From contig CAJTRK010000005.1 in the NCBI GenBank assembly GCA_910578475.1, positions 62,001 to 126,000 on the forward strand: a DNA stretch of 64,000 bases. The letters are read 5' to 3'. Positions 1 to 7,963 of the stretch are shown piece by piece (position 1 is the first letter of the stretch; each line of letters starts with the position of its first letter). The notes under the pieces were generated by a model. The model saw only the letters and a list, made by a program, of their open reading frames with translations. It did not search any database and had not been told where the DNA came from. Position numbers and translations under genes: made by a program. The stretch is from an uncultured Lachnospiraceae bacterium. GTDB lineage: Bacteria > Bacillota > Clostridia > Lachnospirales > Lachnospiraceae.

Positions 1-1
1 C

Positions 2-583
2 CACTGGTGGGGAGACTGGCGGTGGAACGAACGGACGGAAAGAACGGTGTATCTGTATTTGCCGGAGGGCATGACGCTTAATTCCATTGATTTGGAAATC
101 GGTGCGGGAGAACTGGAATGTATGTCTCTGAAAGCGGATGAAATCGATGTGGAAGTGGATGCCGGAGCGGCTGTTATAGAAAGCCTTTACGGAAAAGAAG
201 TTGAGCTTTCCGTGAATGCGGGAGGCATGGAAGTGGAGGAAGTCACGGCCGAAGAGCTTAATGGGCAGACCGGAGCAGGTTCTCTCGTCATCGGGAATTT
301 TTCTGCGGAAGAGGTTTCCCTGACCGCGTCAGCGGGGAGTCAGGAAGTTTATGGAAAAATCGGGAGAAACGCCGATATTGAATGCGAAGCAGGTTCGATA
401 ACAATGACCATACAGGGGGCGGAAGCGGATTATGATTATGAACTGGAATGTTCTTTAGGCGAGATTCGCATCGGCGGAAATACCTACCGGGATTTGAACG
501 ACCAAAGAACAATCCGTAACGGAGGCAAAGGCGTATTGGATATAGAATGCTCCGTTGGGACGATTGAAATTGATTTTGACTGA
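2..583 (+). CDS. DUF4097-like adhesin-fold protein, 5' end outside window
   Basis: The reading frame is open from base 2, so the gene begins upstream of the window and only its C-terminal part is seen. The product is a run of short beta-strand repeats rich in Gly, Glu and Val, with recurring GAG and SAGS-like turns. This is the appearance of the right-handed beta-helix DUF4097 family. In Firmicutes such genes commonly lie next to PspC genes in PadR-controlled envelope operons, and a PspC gene follows here. The in-frame GTG at 47 is an internal codon, because a plausible coding stretch (HWWGDW and onward) precedes it. The molecular function is unknown; an envelope role is inferred from context. 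Confidence 0.75.
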   Translation, partial: HWWGDWRWNERTERTVYLYLPEGMTLNSIDLEIGAGELECMSLKADEIDVEVDAGAAVIESLYGKEVELSVNAGGMEVEEVTAEELNGQTGAGSLVIGNFSAEEVSLTASAGSQEVYGKIGRNADIECEAGSITMTIQGAEADYDYELECSLGEIRIGGNTYRDLNDQRTIRNGGKGVLDIECSVGTIEIDFD

Positions 584-608
584 CGATAATTGTATTAGGT
601 AATTGTAT

Positions 609-818
609 TAGGTAATTGCGAAACTCTGTTTTCGAAGGTTCCCGTTGAACAAAACAGACAATCAGCGCAGGGCACGCTTTCGCTGCACTGTCGCTCGCAG
701 CGGTGCATAAGACGCCAAAATACGGCGTCTAAACACCGGCGGCTCCCAAGCGCCCTGCTTACGATTTGTCTGTTTCGCACAACTACTATCTTGGAATCAT
801 ACGTTTCGCAATTATCTA
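609..818 (+). mobile_element. 210-bp MITE-like hairpin element, copy E1
   Basis: The ends are 16-bp inverted repeats, TAGGTAATTGCGAAAC on the left and the complement of TAGATAATTGCGAAAC on the right. The element is abutted by a perfect 11-bp direct repeat GGTAATTGTAT (598-608 and 819-829), the expected target-site duplication. It has no credible ORF. The interior is an imperfect palindrome with arms around CGCAGGG/CGCCCTGC and a central core holding CACGCTTTCGCTGC, GCAGCGGTGCATAAG and CTAAACACCGGCG. It is almost identical to the inverted copy at 1822-2031. Confidence 0.85.
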
Positions 819-849
819 GGTAATTGTATGTATGAAAGGAGAGGAAAGA

Positions 850-1050
850 ATGAATAATGATTACAGAAAACTGACACGTTCCAGAGAGAATCGAATGATA
901 TGCGGCGTCTGCGGCGGATTGGGAGAATATCTGAATGTTGACCCGACGATAGTCAGAATCATATGGATTTTCTTTTCGCTGGCAGGATGCGGAACAGGAT
1001 TGCTAGTCTATTTAGTAGCATCTGTTATTATTCCGGAAAAGATGGATTGA
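850..1050 (+). CDS. PspC domain protein
   Basis: A 66-residue protein that fits the small PspC family: a basic N-terminus (YRKLTRSRENRMICGVCGG), the LGEYLNVDPTIVRIIWIF signature, then one hydrophobic segment ending at IIPEKMD. PspC proteins are small inner-membrane proteins tied to envelope stress, and in Firmicutes they often accompany DUF4097 genes. The ATG at 850 is chosen because AAAGGAGAGG lies just upstream at 836-845; the in-frame ATG at 832 lies before that site. The mobile element E1 now separates it from the DUF4097 gene, so its promoter arrangement has probably changed. Confidence 0.88.
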   Translation: MNNDYRKLTRSRENRMICGVCGGLGEYLNVDPTIVRIIWIFFSLAGCGTGLLVYLVASVIIPEKMD

Positions 1051-1126
1051 GACGAAAAATAGAATAACGGAAAGCAAAAATAACAGAAAAATAGCATATG
1101 ATATTATGTGGCTTGCATAGAGCCTG

Positions 1127-1162
1127 AAAGAGCCGTAGAGGAATTTTCCTTTACGGCTCTTT
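1127..1162. terminator. Bidirectional intrinsic terminator
   Basis: A strong hairpin (AAAGAGCCGTA paired with TACGGCTCTTT) has A-rich left and T-rich right flanks. It lies between the convergent PspC (+) and ECF S-component (-) genes and could stop transcription from both sides. Confidence 0.85.
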
Positions 1163-1169
1163 GTGTATT

Positions 1170-1787
1170 TTACCTTGCTTTTGCGGTTTTCTTCGATATC
1201 CTGTCGATGCCGGTTTCATAGAAAAGACCGGACTTTTTCAAAACAGGACGGAGCACCATATAAATAACAACTGATACGATTGCGGAAGTAACGGCGTTAA
1301 TGGTGGTAGAAGCGATATTCCATGCCAGAATCAGCTCTGCGGCGGGCTTTCCTAGAATCAACAGTTTATAGTAATATCCCACAAGCGGGTCGAAAATGAC
1401 ATTAAAAAGCAGGCCGCCGGACGTTGCGAGAACCGTCCAGAGAAAGACTTTTTTCTGGTTCTTTTCTGTCGAAATATGTCCGAGCTTGTGGGCAATCAGT
1501 CCGGTAAGCAGACCGATGCCGAATTTCAGAAGAAAAGTTTTCGGCGCATAAAGGACATAAACGGGGTCTGTCAGGTCGCCGATGGTCATACCGATGGCGC
1601 CGCCAAGACCGCCGCAGACGCCGCCAAGCAGCAGAGCGCCGATAACACAGACCGCATTGCCGAGATGAATGGAAGTAGCGTCTCCGCCGGGCAGCGTAAT
1701 TTTAATTTGTAAAAAGGTGAATACAACATAGGACAGGGCGGCAAATAATCCCGTCAGCACAATTTTTTGAAGATTCGTATTTTTCAT
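1170..1787 (-). CDS. ECF transporter S component
   Basis: A roughly 205-residue hydrophobic protein with about six membrane segments. It starts MKNTNLQKIVLTGLFAALSY and has the internal SIHLGNAVCVIGALLLGG and GGLGGAIGMTIGDL motifs typical of substrate-binding S subunits of energy-coupling-factor transporters. S components capture a vitamin or precursor and use shared EcfA/A'/T modules coded elsewhere; no such genes are in the window. The substrate cannot be read from the sequence. The first ATG (1799) directly abuts the AAAGGA ribosome site, so the ATG at 1787 is preferred. The mobile element E2 lies immediately upstream and may have displaced the native promoter. Confidence 0.82.
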   Translation of the reverse strand: MKNTNLQKIVLTGLFAALSYVVFTFLQIKITLPGGDATSIHLGNAVCVIGALLLGGVCGGLGGAIGMTIGDLTDPVYVLYAPKTFLLKFGIGLLTGLIAHKLGHISTEKNQKKVFLWTVLATSGGLLFNVIFDPLVGYYYKLLILGKPAAELILAWNIASTTINAVTSAIVSVVIYMVLRPVLKKSGLFYETGIDRISKKTAKAR

Positions 1788-1821
1788 GAGAACAATCATT
1801 CCTTTCTGTTTGTTTTGGGGT

Positions 1822-2031
1822 TAGATAATTGCGAAACGTATGATTCCAAGATAGTAGTTGTGCGAAACAGACAAATCGTAAGCAGGGCGCTTGGGAGCCG
1901 CCGGTGTTTAGACGCCGTATTTTGGCGTCTTATGCACCGCTGCGAGCGACAGTGCAGCGAAAGCGTGCCCTGCGTTGATTGTCTGTTTTGTACAACGGGA
2001 ACCTTCGAAAACAGAGTTTCGCAATTACCTA
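1822..2031 (-). mobile_element. 210-bp MITE-like hairpin element, copy E2 (inverted)
   Basis: This is the reverse complement of the element at 609-818 with only about two differences seen by eye. It is flanked by a perfect 11-bp direct repeat TGTTTTGGGGT (1811-1821 and 2032-2042) that directly abuts the 16-bp inverted termini. The two different 11-bp duplications at E1 and E2 show that this was independent insertion rather than segmental inversion. No transposase is coded in the window. Confidence 0.85.
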
Positions 2032-2167
2032 TGTTTTGGGGTATGTACGCGCGTTGACTGATTCCCATTATAGGACAAAGTGGCATTGCGAAAAGCGCCA
2101 AATTAAGATTTTTTTACAATACCAGTTTTGGGATAAGATGACAAAAGAAGTTGCTTTCATAAAATTC

Positions 2168-2196
2168 TTGACATTTCATGCGGCGTTTATTAATAT
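2168..2196 (+). promoter_or_regulatory. Sigma-A type promoter of the MarR/ABC operon
   Basis: TTGACA at 2168 and TAATAT at 2191 with a 17-bp spacer. It points toward the MarR gene, whose start lies about 420 bases further on. The leader between them contains the operators and the 331-bp palindromic element. Confidence 0.75.
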
Positions 2197-2198
2197 AA

Positions 2199-2225
2199 TT
2201 AACAAGTTAATAATTAACATGTTAA
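2199..2225. promoter_or_regulatory. Two MarR/SlyA-type palindromic operators
   Basis: TTAACAAGTTAA (2199-2210) and TTAACATGTTAA (2214-2225) are 12-bp near-perfect palindromes 15 bp apart centre to centre, placed just after the -10 box. They resemble the SlyA/MarR consensus TTAGCAAGCTAA. Autorepression by the MarR protein at 2620 is inferred. Confidence 0.7.
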
Positions 2226-2242
2226 GAATTGGTTTGTTAATT

Positions 2243-2573
2243 AGATTAGGGTGTCAAAAGGCGTTTTATAGAAGTGGTTAGGGCGGATTGCCCGGCAGAT
2301 TGTACAAGATGTTTCTTTGTACCCGATTGCGTCGAGTGGATTTTCTAAGGATTCCGGCAAAACAGTGAATACCGGACGAAACCGCCCGCCATTCGCCATC
2401 CGGGCTCAAAGCGGGCTTTTCGGAACATCCCTGTTCCGAAATTCCTGTTTATGAAACGGAATCCAAAGAAAATCCGAATCGACTCCACAGGGCAGCGTCA
2501 GAAACATCTTGTGCAATCTGCCGGGCAATCTGCCCTGTTTCATTCCGTGAAGCGCCTTTTGACACCCTAATCT
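2243..2573. mobile_element. 331-bp palindromic MITE-like element in the MarR leader
   Basis: The termini are 21-bp inverted repeats starting AGATTAGGGTGTCAAAAGG, and the flanks are a 5-bp direct repeat TAATT (2238-2242 and 2574-2578). The arms stay complementary far inward: GGGCGGATTGCCCGGCAG pairs with a near-complement around 2515-2535, and GATTTTCTAAGGATTCCG pairs around 2457-2475. The whole element would therefore fold into a long imperfect hairpin. No credible coding sequence. Part of its centre (2408-2440) recurs at 9812-9843. Confidence 0.75.
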
Positions 2574-2619
2574 TAATTGTAAAAAAAGAGTAAGACAAAG
2601 ACAAGGAGGTATCGTTACC

Positions 2620-3141
2620 GTGAAGAGTCCCTATCAGACAACCGCCGACCTTTTTCGGAGAACGGACTTTATGCTGCGGCGCTGCATCGAGAAAAAGCTG
2701 CGGACATTGGATGAGGAAATATACAGGAGCCAGCATCGTTTGCTGATGCACCTGGGAAAGGAGCCGGACTGTTCCCAGAACGAGCTGGCGGCAAGGCTGG
2801 ATATTTCGCCTGCGGCGGTTGCGGTTTCTTTGAACAAGCTGGAAAAAGGAGGGTATATCGAACGAAAAACCAATGCGGATGACCATCGCAGCAATCGGGT
2901 GGCGATTACGGATAAGGGCAGCCGGATGATTCAAAACAGCATTCGGTTTTTTGATGAGATAGACTGCGGCATGTTTGCGGGATTTTCCGGAGAGGAGATG
3001 GAGCAGTTCCGCCAGTTTCTGGAGAGAGCCCATCGAAATCTGAGCGATATGCAGGCAGGAACGCCCCGGAAAGGAAGCAGTCATGAAAAAAGCTGTTATG
3101 CGGAGGAAGAATCGAAAGCGGGAAAGGAGTGTATGGAATGA
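2620..3141 (+). CDS. MarR family transcriptional regulator
   Basis: A 173-residue protein with a winged-helix DNA-binding region: helix-turn-helix QNELAARLDISPAAVAVSLNKLEKGGYIERK followed by the wing DDHRSNRVAITDKG, the characteristic MarR pattern. The GTG start at 2620 has a perfect AAGGAGGT ribosome site nine bases upstream. Its stop overlaps the start of the first ABC exporter gene (ATGA), so regulator and exporter are co-translated. MarR proteins usually repress a neighbouring drug or metabolite exporter and release DNA on ligand binding; the ligand here is unknown. The C-terminal tail of about 25 polar residues is longer than usual. Confidence 0.92.
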   Translation: MKSPYQTTADLFRRTDFMLRRCIEKKLRTLDEEIYRSQHRLLMHLGKEPDCSQNELAARLDISPAAVAVSLNKLEKGGYIERKTNADDHRSNRVAITDKGSRMIQNSIRFFDEIDCGMFAGFSGEEMEQFRQFLERAHRNLSDMQAGTPRKGSSHEKSCYAEEESKAGKECME

Positions 3142-4871
3142 AACGATACGGTAAATACATAAAACCATATTTGTCGGCCTTTATTCTCGGGCCGGTTATG
3201 ATGATAGTAGAAGTTATCGGTGAGGTTATGCTGCCTGCAATGATGGCGGATATCATCAATGTCGGAGCTGCGAACCGGGATATCGGTTACATCATTTCCA
3301 AAGGACTGATGATGGCGGCGATTGCTTTTGTCATGATGGCGGGAGGAATCGGCGGCGCTTACTTTGCGGTAAAGGCGGCGATGCACTTCGGAAGGGATTT
3401 ACGAGGAGACCTGTTCCGGAAGGTGCAGCAGTTTTCCTTTGCCAATATTGACGGATTCAGCGCCGGTTCGCTTGTGACAAGGCTGACAAACGACATTACG
3501 CAGATGCAGAATGTGATTATGATGGGACTGCGGATGATGCTGCGCGCGCCGGGAATGCTGATTGGAGCGGTAATCATGGCGTTTATGATGAATGCTTCTC
3601 TGGCCGTTATCATTTTAATTGTGGCGCCGGCGCTGGCAATTGCCATCGGTACGATTATCCGCATCGCATTTCCAAGATTTGAGCTGATGCAGAAAAAGTT
3701 AGATAAACTGAATTCCAATATTCAGGAAGTTTTGACCAATGTTCGGGTCATCAAATCTTTTGTGCGGGGAGATTATGAAGAAAAGCGGTTTGCGGAGGCC
3801 AACGAAGAACTGAAAAAGTCCAGTCTGGATGCTTTTAAGGTCGTCATCATCCAAATGCCGCTTATGACATTTGCGATGAACGTGACAATCATCGCCGTTG
3901 TGTGGTTTGGGGGAAACCAGATTTTGAACGGCACGATGCAGGTCGGTGACCTGACGGCGTTCACTACTTATGTGACACAAATTCTGATGTCGCTTATGAT
4001 GCTGGCGATGGTGCTTTTGCAAAGTTCCAGAGCGGTCGCTTCTTCGAAACGAATCAGCGAGGCGCTGGACACGGAAATTGATTTGACGGACGAGGCGGCA
4101 GCTCATAAGGAAAGCGTGGTCCGGGAAGGAAAAATCGAGTTTCGTCATGTTTCTTTCCGTTATTATAAAAAGAATCATGAAAAAGCGCTGAACGATATCA
4201 GTTTCACCATCAAACCCGGACAGACGGTCGGCATTATCGGTTCCACCGGTTCCGGCAAGACGACGCTCGTGCAGATGATTCCCAGACTCTATGATGTGGA
4301 CGAAGGGGCGGTGTTTGTGGACGGTGTGAACGTTAAGGATTATTCCCTGAAAAATCTGCGTAACGGCGTGAGCATGGTTCTTCAGAAAAACGTGCTGTTT
4401 TCCGGAACGATTCTGGAAAATCTGCGATGGGGAGACGAACATGCCGGGGAGGCGGAAATTCAGAAAGCGGCCATTGCGGCACAGGCGGATGCCTTTGTCA
4501 GCCAGCTTCCGGAAGGATATGAAACGGAGCTTGGGCAGGGCGGCGTGAATGTTTCGGGAGGCCAGAAACAGCGGCTCTGCATCGCGCGGGCTTTGTTGAA
4601 AAAGCCGAAGATTCTGATTCTCGATGACAGCACCAGTGCGGTCGATACGGCGACGGAAGCCAAAATAAGAGAAAGTTTCCATACGACGCTGCGGCATACG
4701 ACAAAACTGATAATTGCGCAGCGCATCAGCTCTGTCATGGATGCGGATTTGATTCTGGTCATGGAGGAAGGACGCATTGTGGGGATGGGCAGGCATGACG
4801 AGCTGCTCGCTTCCTGTGACGCTTATCAGGAAATATATGATTCCCAGATGGACAGGGAGGTGGGAGCATGA
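3138..4871 (+). CDS. ABC exporter half-transporter, degenerate-site subunit
   Basis: A 577-residue type I exporter: six membrane helices, then a nucleotide-binding domain with Walker A GSTGSGKT (368-375), signature VSGGQ (472-476) and Walker B ILILDDSTSAVD. The residue after the Walker B Asp496 is Asp497, where an active ATPase has the catalytic Glu. This matches the degenerate-site partner of heterodimeric exporters such as TM287/288 and BmrC/BmrD. ATG 3138 overlaps the MarR stop and has AAAGGAG eight bases upstream; GTG 3129 would start inside that ribosome site. It probably pairs with the product of the next gene to export drugs or lipophilic compounds. Confidence 0.93.
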   Translation: MKRYGKYIKPYLSAFILGPVMMIVEVIGEVMLPAMMADIINVGAANRDIGYIISKGLMMAAIAFVMMAGGIGGAYFAVKAAMHFGRDLRGDLFRKVQQFSFANIDGFSAGSLVTRLTNDITQMQNVIMMGLRMMLRAPGMLIGAVIMAFMMNASLAVIILIVAPALAIAIGTIIRIAFPRFELMQKKLDKLNSNIQEVLTNVRVIKSFVRGDYEEKRFAEANEELKKSSLDAFKVVIIQMPLMTFAMNVTIIAVVWFGGNQILNGTMQVGDLTAFTTYVTQILMSLMMLAMVLLQSSRAVASSKRISEALDTEIDLTDEAAAHKESVVREGKIEFRHVSFRYYKKNHEKALNDISFTIKPGQTVGIIGSTGSGKTTLVQMIPRLYDVDEGAVFVDGVNVKDYSLKNLRNGVSMVLQKNVLFSGTILENLRWGDEHAGEAEIQKAAIAAQADAFVSQLPEGYETELGQGGVNVSGGQKQRLCIARALLKKPKILILDDSTSAVDTATEAKIRESFHTTLRHTTKLIIAQRISSVMDADLILVMEEGRIVGMGRHDELLASCDAYQEIYDSQMDREVGA

Positions 4872-6910
4872 TGACGATATCAACCCAAAAAGAAACAGAT
4901 GTTATTGAAAAGAAAAGTCCGGAGGAAATACGCATCGAGCGTCTGCAGAAGAAATACGGAAGAAATGCTGCGGGAGCGGAAAACGGCAACGGTCCGGGAG
5001 CGGTTCCGGGACCTGGAGGAGGACCGGGCAGGCGCGGTCCGGGAGGCGGACCCGGAATGCCTGGCCCCCGGGGACGCGGCGCGGGAATGCCCATAGCGAA
5101 GCCGCAGAATGCGGGAAAAACAATCGGGCGGCTTTTTTCCTATATCGGAGAAGATAAATGGAAGATGGGAATCTTTATTGTCTGTATTATTCTGTACACG
5201 GCTGCGAATCTGACCGGTTCTTATCTGCTTCGGCCGATAATCAACAATCTGGTCTATGAAGAAGGCGGCCGGACGACCCTGTTTCACTCGCTGCTTCTGA
5301 TGGGATGTATTTATGCCGTCGGCATCGCAGCGCAATATTTACAGTCGAGAATTATGATTTCCGTTTCCCAGAATGCGCTGCAAAGGCTGCGGGACGATTT
5401 GTTCCGCAAACTGGGGAAACTTCCGGTCAGATTTTACGATACGAACAATCATGGGGATATCATGAGCCGTTTTACAAACGATGTGGACGCCGTAGGGGAA
5501 ATGCTGAACAATACGATAAACCAGCTCATTTCAGGTGCAATCAACATTGTCGGAACATTGGCGCTGATGCTGTATACGAATGTCTGGCTCACAATCATAA
5601 CGATTGTTATGACACCCCTGATGATACGGGCGGGCCGGGCGGTGGCCGGCAGAAGCCGGAAATACTATAAACAGCAGCAGGCGGCGCTCGGTACGTTGAA
5701 CGGTTATATTGAAGAGAGCGTAACCGGGCAGAAAGTGGTCAAAGTTTTCTGCCATGAAGAGATTGCGGAAGAAGAATTTTCTTATCTGAACGATGATTTA
5801 TGCAAAAAGCAGATAAACGCACAGTTTTTTGGCGGTATTATGGGGCCTGTCATGGGGAATTTAAGCCAGGTCAGCTATTCCCTGACAGCCTGTATCGGCG
5901 GTATTTTGTGTGTTTTAAAAGGATTTGACCTGGGCGGCCTTACGATTTTTGTCAACTATTCCAGACAGTTCAGCCGGCCGATTAATGAAATCTCCATGCA
6001 GGTTAATACGATTTTTTCCGCGCTTGCGGGGGCAGAGCGTGTTTTCGATGTGATGGACGATGCGCCGGAAAATGCGGACGCGCCGGAGGCCGTTTCGCTT
6101 GTGGAAAAGGACGGCAGACTTGTTTTTCGGGTTCCGGCCTCCAACAAAGATTATGCGGACAGGGACGGCATGGAAGTGAAAGGGGCCGTTACGGTGGAGC
6201 ACATCACGTTCGGCTATGTGCCGGAAAAGACGATTCTGAAAGATGTGTCGCTGTATGCGAAGCCCGGCCAGAAAATTGCCTTTGTGGGCTCGACGGGAGC
6301 GGGAAAGACGACGATTACAAACCTCATCAACCGCTTTTATGATATTGAAAAAGGAAGAATCCTGATAGACGGCGTCGATATCAAAGATATCAGACGGGAC
6401 GACCTGCGGAAAAGTATCGCGATGGTATTGCAGGACACGCATCTTTTTACAGGAACCGTAAGAGATAACATACGTTATGGAAGACTGGACGCGAGCGACG
6501 AGGAGGTAGAAGAAGCGGCAAGGATGGCCAGCGCGCACTCTTTTATCATGCGTCTGGAACACGGTTATGATACGATGCTGGAAGGCGACGGCGCAAATTT
6601 GAGCCAGGGCCAGAGGCAGCTTTTGAACATCGCCAGAGCAGCGATTTCCAAAGCGCCGGTTCTGATTCTGGATGAAGCGACGAGTTCCGTCGATACGAGG
6701 ACAGAGAAACATATCGAGCATGGAATGGACTGGTTGATGGCGAGCCGCACGACGCTCGTTATCGCGCACCGCCTTTCTACGGTGCGCAATGCCAATGCGA
6801 TTATGGTACTGGAGAACGGAGAGATTATCGAGCGCGGAGACCACGACGACCTGCTGTCGCTGCAAGGCCGGTATTACAGCCTTTATACGGGAGCGAGCGA
6901 ACTGAGTTAA
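4868..6910 (+). CDS. ABC exporter half-transporter, catalytic-site subunit
   Basis: A 680-residue type I exporter whose start overlaps the previous stop (ATGA). Walker A GSTGAGKT is at 474-481, the signature is LSQGQ (578-582) instead of LSGGQ, and Walker B VLILDEATSSVD carries the catalytic Glu603. The altered signature belongs to the degenerate site formed with Asp497 of the partner, as expected of a heterodimer with one weak ATP site. Unusual for the family is the N-terminal cytoplasmic extension: residues 40-75 are a Gly/Pro/Arg-rich low-complexity stretch (GPGGGPGRRGPGGGPGMPGP). The role of that segment is unknown. Confidence 0.93.
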   Translation: MMTISTQKETDVIEKKSPEEIRIERLQKKYGRNAAGAENGNGPGAVPGPGGGPGRRGPGGGPGMPGPRGRGAGMPIAKPQNAGKTIGRLFSYIGEDKWKMGIFIVCIILYTAANLTGSYLLRPIINNLVYEEGGRTTLFHSLLLMGCIYAVGIAAQYLQSRIMISVSQNALQRLRDDLFRKLGKLPVRFYDTNNHGDIMSRFTNDVDAVGEMLNNTINQLISGAINIVGTLALMLYTNVWLTIITIVMTPLMIRAGRAVAGRSRKYYKQQQAALGTLNGYIEESVTGQKVVKVFCHEEIAEEEFSYLNDDLCKKQINAQFFGGIMGPVMGNLSQVSYSLTACIGGILCVLKGFDLGGLTIFVNYSRQFSRPINEISMQVNTIFSALAGAERVFDVMDDAPENADAPEAVSLVEKDGRLVFRVPASNKDYADRDGMEVKGAVTVEHITFGYVPEKTILKDVSLYAKPGQKIAFVGSTGAGKTTITNLINRFYDIEKGRILIDGVDIKDIRRDDLRKSIAMVLQDTHLFTGTVRDNIRYGRLDASDEEVEEAARMASAHSFIMRLEHGYDTMLEGDGANLSQGQRQLLNIARAAISKAPVLILDEATSSVDTRTEKHIEHGMDWLMASRTTLVIAHRLSTVRNANAIMVLENGEIIERGDHDDLLSLQGRYYSLYTGASELS

Positions 6911-7100
6911 GAAAAAATATCTCTTGAGAAGTAAAAGGGATAAGTGTCCCTATGTCAGGGTAAAACGACAAAGAGGAAAAGAAGGGCGTGAAAGAGTCGA
7001 AGGAAAACCGATGAAATGGAAAAGGAGGGAATGAGCCGCGGGCTGAGCAAACGGATATTTTCTGCATAAGCGGACAGAATAGCGGATGAAGGAGGTCCGT

Positions 7101-7634
7101 ATGCGGAAAAAAGTTTCATTTGATTATTATGTATTGCTGTTTTTGTTCGTTTCTTTTCTGGGATGGATGTGGGAGGTGGGCATTTATCTGGTGCGGGACG
7201 GCGCATTCGTGAACAGAGGAATCCTGTCAGGCCCCTGGCTGCCCATCTATGGGGCGGGCGCGCTGTTTTTATATTTCCTGCTTCGTCCGTGGAAAAGGCG
7301 TCCGGCCCTCGTTTTCCTGATATCCACGACAGTCTGCTCGCTGCTTGAATATCTGGCAGGCTTTTTCCTGGAAAAGGCGTGGGGCGTCCGGTGGTGGGAT
7401 TACAGCGGCATGTACTTAAATCTGGACGGACATGTCTGCCTGATGAGCGGCCTGATGTTTGGACTCGGCGGTCTTTTCCTCGTCTTTGTCCTCATTCCCG
7501 TTTATACGGGCCTGCATCACAAAATCCCGGAAAAAGGCAGACTTGCCGCGATGCTTCTGCTGTCAGGGATTTTTGTAGCGGACGCCGCGTACAGCGCAGA
7601 TTTCCCTAATATTGGGAGAGGGATAACGTATTAG
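7101..7634 (+). CDS. CmpB-like putative ABC transporter permease (PF06541-type)
   Basis: A 177-residue integral membrane protein with about five membrane segments and the family hallmarks FLGWMWEV, NRGILSGPWLPIYGAGAL, LLEYLAGFFLEKAWGVRWWDYS and HVCLMSGLMFGLGG. This family (putative ABC transporter type IV / CmpB) is common in Clostridia and has no firm biochemical role. ATG 7101 is selected because AAGGAGG is at 7089-7095; the in-frame ATG 7086 lies just before that site. It is monocistronic by spacing: 190 bases separate it from the exporter genes, and the hairpin element E3 follows its stop by about ten bases. Confidence 0.8.
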   Translation: MRKKVSFDYYVLLFLFVSFLGWMWEVGIYLVRDGAFVNRGILSGPWLPIYGAGALFLYFLLRPWKRRPALVFLISTTVCSLLEYLAGFFLEKAWGVRWWDYSGMYLNLDGHVCLMSGLMFGLGGLFLVFVLIPVYTGLHHKIPEKGRLAAMLLLSGIFVADAAYSADFPNIGRGITY

Positions 7635-7642
7635 GAGGCTTT

Positions 7643-7839
7643 GGAAAAGAAAAGGAGACGGGCAGCGCATAGTTTCTCTGGCGGAGGCCCTGGAAAACCG
7701 TCGACTACTGAAAGTAGTCTTGACTTTAGTGAAAAAGCAGCTGGAGGCTGCTTTTGAGCTTAGTACCGCTACTGGTTTTCGTGGAGCGAGAGCGTGCCTC
7801 CAAAGAGAACTATGCGTTGCCCGCCTCCTTTTCTTCTCC
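7643..7839 (-). repeat. Hairpin element E3 of the shared-core family
   Basis: A roughly 197-bp palindrome. The outer arms (AAGGAGACGGGCAGCGCATA and its near-complement at 7810-7829) are unrelated in sequence to the arms of E1, E4 or E5. On the minus strand the core reads CACGCTCTCGCTCC, GCGGTACTAAGCTCAAAA, TGCTTTTTCACTAA and CAGGGCCTCCGCCA, the same ordered boxes as in E4. It sits just after the CmpB-like gene. No coding potential is seen. Confidence 0.7.
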
Positions 7840-7874
7840 GTCATGGAATAATTATTATATATTGAAAATGGAGC

Positions 7875-7905
7875 TTGACTTGCTATGGGAGAAGGGCTGT
7901 ATAAT
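7875..7905 (+). promoter_or_regulatory. Possible promoter of the DUF362 gene
   Basis: TTGACT (7875) and TATAAT (7900), preceded by TG, with a long 19-bp spacer. It is the only promoter-like pair between element E3 and the gene. Confidence 0.45.
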
Positions 7906-7963
7906 AAAAGAAAAATAAAGGCCGCGCCCCAATTCGCGGGCTTAGCGGAAATGGAGGATTGTG

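Noticed and set aside
3699..4883. 394-codon open frame opposite the first ABC exporter gene
   Set aside because: Antisense to a clear ABC gene, no ribosome site, His/Arg-rich composition typical of shadow frames.
7643..7839. Element E3 as a simple strong terminator
   Set aside because: The stem is far longer than an intrinsic terminator, lacks a T-run directly after it, and shares core boxes with four other loci.
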